A stretch of 10,058 bases of DNA. It comes from CAZBWE01 sp964495465. Its GTDB lineage: Bacteria > Planctomycetota > Phycisphaerae > Sedimentisphaerales > Anaerobacaceae. The number at the start of each line of letters is the position of its first letter. Position 1 is the stretch's first letter. The stretch is taken from the NCBI GenBank assembly GCA_964495465.1, contig CAZBWE010000077.1, forward strand, positions 1 through 10,058, read 5' to 3'. Positions 7,178-10,058 of this stretch are shown here, one piece after another. The position numbers and the translations under genes are program-made. Below the pieces are notes generated by a model. It had not been told where the DNA came from. It worked only from the letters and a program-made list of their open reading frames with translations, and did not search any database.

Positions 7178-7204
7178 GTCCCGCCCCTTCAGAAGGGGCG
7201 GGAC
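7178..7204. repeat. Perfect GC-rich palindrome (12-bp stem, 3-nt loop)
   Basis: The left arm GTCCCGCCCCTT (7178-7189) pairs perfectly with AAGGGGCGGGAC (7193-7204) around the loop CAG. CAAGT-like bases (CAAG at 7175-7178 and CAAG at 7204-7207) appear at both edges. It lies between the divergent carbamoyltransferase and rpmB genes, directly upstream of the predicted carbamoyltransferase -35. No long T-run follows on either strand, so it is a poor intrinsic terminator. It may be a REP-like dispersed palindrome or a protein binding site. Confidence 0.75.
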
Positions 7205-7290
7205 AAGTATCCTGCACATCCGAGCCTCTGCCGTGAACCGATACTATTTTGGAAAAGTATTTGCACTCAACGGATTTTTACGGTAAAATC

Positions 7291-7329
7291 TTGCTTTGTT
7301 CTTGCAATTTTTATATAAAACCGTATATT
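7291..7329 (+). promoter_or_regulatory. Predicted promoter(s) of rpmB
   Basis: Two overlapping sigma70-like pairs are visible: TTGCTT (7291-7296) with TATAAA (7314-7319), 17-nt spacer; and TTGCAA (7302-7307) with TATATT (7324-7329), 16-nt spacer. Either gives a leader of roughly 50-60 nt before the rpmB ATG at 7385. Tandem promoters would suit a highly expressed ribosomal protein gene. The rest of 7205-7290 shows nothing that I recognise. Confidence 0.45.
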
Positions 7330-7372
7330 TAGTGATTTCTGTAGCAAAATACGCTTCACGATATACGAAAAC

Positions 7373-7378
7373 AGGAGA
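7373..7378 (+). promoter_or_regulatory. Strong ribosome binding site of rpmB
   Basis: AGGAGA at 7373-7378 lies 6 nt before the ATG at 7385. It is one of the few canonical Shine-Dalgarno sites in the window and supports the ATG at 7385 over the TTG codon directly before it at 7382. Confidence 0.8.
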
Positions 7379-7384
7379 TATTTG

Positions 7385-7651
7385 ATGTCAAGAGTTTGTT
7401 ATTTTACAGGTAAGCGAACAACATCGGGCACAAGCATTGCCCGCCGTGGTAAGGCAAAGTATCTTGGTGGTGTTGGCAGGAAAGTTACCGGCATTACCAA
7501 GAGAAAGTTTAAGCCCAACATTCAGAAAGTCAGGGCCGTGGTTAACGGCAAGGTCTGCAGGATTAAGGTCTCAGCCAAGGCCATTCATATGGGTCTTGTC
7601 CAAAAGCCGCAAAAACGAGATTACAAACCTGCCGAGAAGGCCACCGGTTGA
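7385..7651 (+). CDS. rpmB: 50S ribosomal protein bL28
   Basis: An 88-residue basic protein of the large ribosomal subunit. It opens SRVCYFTGKRTTSG, the usual bL28 beginning, and continues with KRKFKPNIQKVRAVVNGK in the middle and KVSAKAIHMGLVQ near the end. It is somewhat longer than the 63-78 residues typical of many bacteria, because of a glycine-rich insert around residues 20-38 (RRGKAKYLGGVGRKVTG), as in other longer bL28 forms, and a short lysine-rich tail. Only one cysteine (Cys5) of a possible zinc pair remains in the N-terminal region. The ATG at 7385 is preferred to the upstream TTG because of the strong ribosome site. It appears to be a single-gene transcript, with its own promoter region and a strong terminator 29 nt after the stop codon. 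Confidence 0.96.
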   Translation: MSRVCYFTGKRTTSGTSIARRGKAKYLGGVGRKVTGITKRKFKPNIQKVRAVVNGKVCRIKVSAKAIHMGLVQKPQKRDYKPAEKATG

Positions 7652-7679
7652 AAAGGTTTTTGCGTGTGAACTATTTACG

Positions 7680-7707
7680 GCGAGGCGGGTTCTGCCTCGC
7701 TTTTTTT
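7680..7707 (+). terminator. Rho-independent terminator of rpmB
   Basis: The stem GCGAGGC (7680-7686) pairs perfectly with GCCTCGC (7694-7700) over the loop GGGTTCT and is followed at once by seven T residues (7701-7707). This is a textbook intrinsic terminator on the plus strand and separates rpmB from the repeat-bounded cassette that follows. Confidence 0.92.
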
Positions 7708-7708
7708 G

Positions 7709-7714
7709 TATAAT
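7709..7714 (+). promoter_or_regulatory. Possible -10 element for the GxxExxY gene
   Basis: A perfect TATAAT follows directly after the terminator T-run. The matching -35 region would fall inside the terminator hairpin, where only a poor match exists (TTCTGC at 7690-7695, spacer too short). If used, transcription would start near 7721, at the edge of the left repeat cluster. Confidence 0.25.
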
Positions 7715-7721
7715 TTATTTA

Positions 7722-7751
7722 TCCACGAATTAGCACTAATTTACACCAAAA
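7722..7751 (+). repeat. Left cluster of degenerate 10-bp repeats
   Basis: Three tandem 10-mers: TCCACGAATT (7722-7731), AGCACTAATT (7732-7741) and TACACCAAAA (7742-7751). They share the pattern nnCACnAAtt. The cluster ends 4 nt before the GxxExxY ATG and mirrors the right cluster. Confidence 0.65.
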
Positions 7752-7755
7752 AGTT

Positions 7756-8139
7756 ATGTGTGTAAAAGATGAAAAAATATTATATAAAGACTTATCATAT
7801 TCTATCGTTGGATTAGCAATGAAAGTTCATAATGAATTAGGAAATGGTTTTCTTGAAAAAGTATATGAAAATGCATTGATGTTGCTTCTTAAACAAGCAA
7901 AGATCGAAGCTGAACAACAGTCTCCTATTAATGTTATGTTTCAAGATCAGGTTATTGGTCAGTATTATGCAGACATACTTGTTGATGGAAAGATAATATT
8001 GGAATTGAAGACAGTTGACAAAATCGTTGGAGAACATGTATCCCAGGTTATTCATTATTTGAAAGCAACAGGTGTGAAACTGGGTATAATTTTGAACTTT
8101 GGCCAAAAGAGTTTTGAATACAAAAGAGTAGTTCTGTAA
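7756..8139 (+). CDS. GxxExxY family protein (PD-(D/E)XK nuclease-like)
   Basis: A 127-residue protein of the GxxExxY family, named after an invariant motif seen here as GFLEKVY (Gly31, Glu34, Tyr37), preceded by the typical VHNELGNG. A PD-(D/E)XK-like core follows: Asp73 in YYADILV and the pair Glu83/Lys85 in LELK, then HVSQVIHYLKATG (94-106) and a closing strand GIILNFG. This arrangement suggests a metal-dependent nuclease fold, but no activity is established for the family as far as I know. The length is normal (about 120-135). The gene is AT-rich compared with rpmB and gatC and lies between inverted 10-bp repeat clusters, which suggests acquisition. The ATG at 7756 gives the usual short N-terminus; no ribosome site is visible. 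No toxin, antitoxin or methylase partner is adjacent. Confidence 0.88.
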   Translation: MCVKDEKILYKDLSYSIVGLAMKVHNELGNGFLEKVYENALMLLLKQAKIEAEQQSPINVMFQDQVIGQYYADILVDGKIILELKTVDKIVGEHVSQVIHYLKATGVKLGIILNFGQKSFEYKRVVL

Positions 8140-8142
8140 TAT
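8114..8142 (+). promoter_or_regulatory. Possible gatC promoter inside the cassette
   Basis: TTGAAT (8114-8119) and TAATAT (8137-8142) are separated by exactly 17 nt. The -10 overlaps the GxxExxY stop codon (8137-8139). Transcription would start near 8149, so that the gatC leader would consist almost wholly of the right repeat cluster. This rests on consensus similarity only. Confidence 0.35.
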
Positions 8143-8147
8143 TTTAC

Positions 8148-8177
8148 AATTAGTGTTAATACGTGGAAATTCGTGGA
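8148..8177 (-). repeat. Right cluster of degenerate 10-bp repeats, inverted
   Basis: Read on the minus strand: TCCACGAATT (8177-8168), TCCACGTATT (8167-8158) and AACACTAATT (8157-8148). The first unit is identical to the first unit of the left cluster, and the order from outside to inside is the same, so the two clusters are inverted copies. The outer end is 13 nt before the gatC ATG. Confidence 0.65.
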
Positions 8178-8193
8178 TAAGAGTATTTAAAAA

Positions 8194-8502
8194 ATGGCGG
8201 AAAAAATCGACCAGCAGCAGGTCCGGAAGGTCGCAAAGCTGTCTCGTCTGCAGTTGTCCGAAGCAGAAATCGAGGAATTCACAGGCCAGCTAAGTGCAAT
8301 TCTTGAATATATGGAAAAGCTCAACGAGCTTGACACCAGCAGTGTAGAGCCGCTCGCACATTGTCTGCCAATCAGCAACGTATTCCGTGCCGATGAAGTC
8401 AAAGAACCCCTCGGCACAGAAAAGACCCTTGCAAATGCCCCGCAGCGGGATGGCAGCTTCTTCAAAGTGCCCAAAATACTTGATGATACCAGTAAAGCAT
8501 AA
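8194..8502 (+). CDS. gatC: Asp/Glu-tRNA amidotransferase subunit C
   Basis: A 102-residue protein, the small subunit of GatCAB, which wraps around GatA and stabilises the GatA-GatB pair. The complex converts misacylated Glu-tRNA(Gln) and/or Asp-tRNA(Asn) into Gln-tRNA(Gln) and Asn-tRNA(Asn). The family pattern is clear: VRKVAKLSRLQLSEAEIEEF (10-29), the QLSAILEYMEKLNELDT segment (32-48), and the end with VEPLAHCLP (51-59), FRADEV and APQRDGSFFKVPKIL. The length is normal. The ATG at 8194 gives the standard N-terminus; only a weak purine stretch (AAGAG) precedes it. gatA follows on the same strand after 153 nt, an unusually long gap for these genes, filled by a heptad-repeat element. The promoter may lie in the preceding GxxExxY cassette. 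Confidence 0.95.
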   Translation: MAEKIDQQQVRKVAKLSRLQLSEAEIEEFTGQLSAILEYMEKLNELDTSSVEPLAHCLPISNVFRADEVKEPLGTEKTLANAPQRDGSFFKVPKILDDTSKA

Positions 8503-8505
8503 AAC

Positions 8506-8652
8506 CAAATTCAAAGCACAAAGCACGAAGTTAGGAATCCGAAGCGAATCCCAATGACCGAATTTCAAAAGCATAAAAGTTTTGGTCATTCGAACATTTG
8601 AGTTTTGATATTGTTTAGAATTTAGAAATTAGAATTTCGTATTTCATTAGCG
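8506..8652. repeat. Heptad-periodic repeat element between gatC and gatA
   Basis: The 147 bp can be cut into 21 units of 7 bp with related content, such as CAAATTC, AAAGCAC (twice in a row, 8513-8526), GAAGTTA, GGAATCC, GAAGCGA, then GAATTTA, GAAATTA, GAATTTC and GTATTTC (8618-8645). Near the middle AATGACC (8553-8559) and GGTCATT (8584-8590) form an inverted repeat. Reading outward from it, both arms are built from TTC- or TTT-containing heptads, so the element looks like two oppositely oriented heptad tracts. It fills nearly the whole gap and ends 3 bp before the gatA ATG. It contains no credible gene. Confidence 0.6.
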
Positions 8653-8655
8653 ATT

Positions 8656-10058
8656 ATGGCGAACGAATTGCTGAATATGGACTGTAAAGAGCTGCGAGAC
8701 CAAATCGCAGCCGGACAGGTCAAAAGCACCGAAGCCGCAGAATCCGTTTTCAAGGCAATAGAAAAAAATGACCCTGTCCTCGGCACCTACATCAGTACAT
8801 TCAAACAACAAGCCCTGGCCAAAGCCGGCGATATAGACGACAAAATAGCTGCCGGTAAGCCGGTAGGCCAATTGGCCGGTGTGCCGGTTGCTATAAAGGA
8901 CAATATGTGCACCACTTTCGGTGCTACTACCTGTGCATCGAAGATATTGGAGAATTTCCACGCCCCCTATAACGCAACCGTTGTTGAGAAGCTGCTCGCT
9001 GCCGATGCCGTAATAATAGGCAAAACAAATCTGGACGAGTTTGCGATGGGTTCGAGCACGGAGAATTCCGGCCTGAAGCAGACCGTTAATCCCTGGGATA
9101 CTACTCGCGTGCCGGGCGGAAGCAGCGGCGGCTCTACCGCTGCTGTTGCTGCACATTTATGCTTTGCCGCACTCGGCTCCGACACAGGCGGCTCGATTCG
9201 CCAGCCGGCAAGTTTTTGCGGTGTTGTCGGTCTAAAGCCGACATACGGCAGGGTCTCACGCTTCGGACTTGTCGCTTATGGCTCCAGCTTGGACCAGATT
9301 GGGCCGATTACACGCACGGTTGCAGACTCGGCCTTGATGATGAACATTATCGCCGGTCACGACCCCGCAGACAGCACCAGCGTTGATGAATCCACCACAC
9401 CTGTTTGTGATTATCTCGAAAAGCTCGATGAGCCGCTCGACAATCTCAAAATAGCCGTTGTGCCGCAGTTCAACGCCGGGGCTGACCAGCAGGTTCAAAA
9501 GGCCATCGCTGATGCTGTCGATGCCTATGAAAAACTCGGAGCCGAGATTACAGAAATAAATATGCCTCATCTGGATTATGCGATTGCTGCTTATTACGTA
9601 ATTGCCACCGCCGAGGCATCGAGCAATCTTGCCCGCTATGACGGCGTGCATTACGGGTATCGCACCAAAAATCCGCAGGATTACATTGAGGTTTATTCCA
9701 AATCCCGGGCTGAGGCGTTTGGCAAAGAAGTAAAAAGGCGGATAATGCTCGGAACTTACGCCCTTTCAAGCGGCTATTATGATGCCTATTATTTAAAGGC
9801 CCTGAAGGTTAGAAATTTAATACGCGGCGATTTCACCAGCGCTTTTGAGAAGTGTGATTGTATTATGATGCCGGTCTCACCGACAACCGCCTTCAAAATC
9901 GGAGAGAAAATCGACGACCCGCTGACGATGTATATTTCGGATATATATACAATCGCAGCCAATCTGGCCGGTGTCCCGGCAATAAGTATCCCCTGCGGGT
10001 TCGACGATAATAATCTGCCTATCGGCCTGCAGATACTTGCGCCGGCCTTTGCGGAAGA
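8656..10058 (+). CDS. gatA: Asp/Glu-tRNA amidotransferase subunit A (3' end outside the window)
   Basis: 467 complete codons of the amidase subunit of GatCAB, which hydrolyses glutamine and passes the ammonia to GatB for amidation of Glu-tRNA(Gln) or Asp-tRNA(Asn). The amidase signature catalytic triad is intact: Lys81 in VPVAIKDN, cis-Ser156 in PGGSSGGS (153-160) and nucleophile Ser180 in GSDTGGSIRQPA (174-185). Further family segments are NLDEFAMGSSTENSG (125-139), GVVGLKPTYGRVSRFGL (189-205), DQIGPITRTVAD (213-224) and YTIAANLAGVPAISIPCG. Full-length GatA is about 480-490 residues, so only some 15-25 residues are cut off. The ATG at 8656 lies 3 bp after the heptad element and has no Shine-Dalgarno site; a second ATG at 8677 is possible but would shorten the usual N-terminus. 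gatB is not seen and may lie downstream or elsewhere. Confidence 0.96.
   Translation, partial: MANELLNMDCKELRDQIAAGQVKSTEAAESVFKAIEKNDPVLGTYISTFKQQALAKAGDIDDKIAAGKPVGQLAGVPVAIKDNMCTTFGATTCASKILENFHAPYNATVVEKLLAADAVIIGKTNLDEFAMGSSTENSGLKQTVNPWDTTRVPGGSSGGSTAAVAAHLCFAALGSDTGGSIRQPASFCGVVGLKPTYGRVSRFGLVAYGSSLDQIGPITRTVADSALMMNIIAGHDPADSTSVDESTTPVCDYLEKLDEPLDNLKIAVVPQFNAGADQQVQKAIADAVDAYEKLGAEITEINMPHLDYAIAAYYVIATAEASSNLARYDGVHYGYRTKNPQDYIEVYSKSRAEAFGKEVKRRIMLGTYALSSGYYDAYYLKALKVRNLIRGDFTSAFEKCDCIMMPVSPTTAFKIGEKIDDPLTMYISDIYTIAANLAGVPAISIPCGFDDNNLPIGLQILAPAFAE

Larger units (their letters stand above)
7719..8180 (+). mobile_element. Candidate repeat-bounded GxxExxY cassette (462 bp)
   Basis: The segment begins and ends with the same sequence in opposite orientation: TTATCCACGAATT at 7719-7731 and its reverse complement at 8168-8180. 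Inside these lie further degenerate 10-bp units and a single AT-rich gene. It sits cleanly between the rpmB terminator and gatC. Codon use (mostly AAA, GAA, ATT, TTG) differs from the GC-richer neighbours. No transposase is present and no target-site duplication is convincing, so transposition would have to be in trans. An alternative is a resident gene flanked by unrelated repeats. Confidence 0.4.

Noticed and set aside
7205..7290. A riboswitch or small RNA upstream of rpmB
   Set aside because: Apart from the palindrome before it and the promoter-like boxes after it, I see no conserved fold or stem set in this stretch.
7756..8139. Toxin-antitoxin or restriction system around the nuclease-like gene
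   Set aside because: No partner gene (antitoxin, methylase, specificity subunit) is adjacent; the neighbours are rpmB and gatC, each complete and independent.
7722..8177. CRISPR array
   Set aside because: The 10-bp units are too short, too degenerate and not separated by unique spacers; no cas gene is present.
8647..9156. Minus-strand open frame of 169 codons
   Set aside because: It lies wholly opposite gatC-gatA spacing and the gatA coding region, whose plus-strand frame has a complete amidase signature; the minus frame shows no recognisable domain.

Overview
The window carries genes of a bacterium of moderate GC content. I infer a planctomycete-like (PVC group, possibly Phycisphaerae) or otherwise environmental bacterium. 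The reasons are the long SGNH-TPR protein, the GxxExxY protein, the 88-residue form of bL28, the degenerate short-period repeats between genes, and several starts without a Shine-Dalgarno site. This placement is an inference from gene style and was not tested by a search.

Layout. 1-131 (-): N-terminus of a HAD-like hydrolase, divergent from an RsuA/RluB-family pseudouridine synthase (184-903, +). 963-3125 (+): membrane-anchored SGNH-hydrolase-like protein with TPR repeats both inside and after the hydrolase fold. It converges on a four-gene minus-strand operon read from 7141 down to 3155: a NodU/CmcH-type carbamoyltransferase, an SxtJ-like membrane protein, a tiny DUF5989/SxtK-like membrane protein, and a membrane-anchored SGNH hydrolase. 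7385-7651 (+): ribosomal protein bL28 (rpmB) with a strong intrinsic terminator. 7719-8180: a small AT-rich cassette with one GxxExxY (PD-(D/E)XK-like) gene between inverted clusters of degenerate 10-bp repeats. 8194 to the end (+): gatC and nearly complete gatA, separated by 147 bp with a 7-bp period.

How the genes work together. gatC and gatA encode two subunits of the tRNA-dependent amidotransferase; gatB is not in the window. rpmB, gatCA and the pseudouridine synthase are translation housekeeping genes. The accessory part is the carbamoyltransferase-SxtJ-DUF5989-SGNH operon facing a second SGNH protein. The first three genes match in type and order the sxtI-sxtJ-sxtK block known from cyanobacterial saxitoxin clusters. 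No other saxitoxin gene is visible, so this looks like a general module for O-carbamoylation, perhaps of a membrane-associated or exported substrate, with SGNH proteins possibly adding or removing acyl groups. That role is inference.

The most noteworthy points are this sxtIJK-like operon, the TPR-interrupted SGNH protein with Glu in place of the usual Asp in its last catalytic block, the repeat-bounded GxxExxY cassette that may supply the promoter of gatC, and the heptad-repeat element between gatC and gatA.
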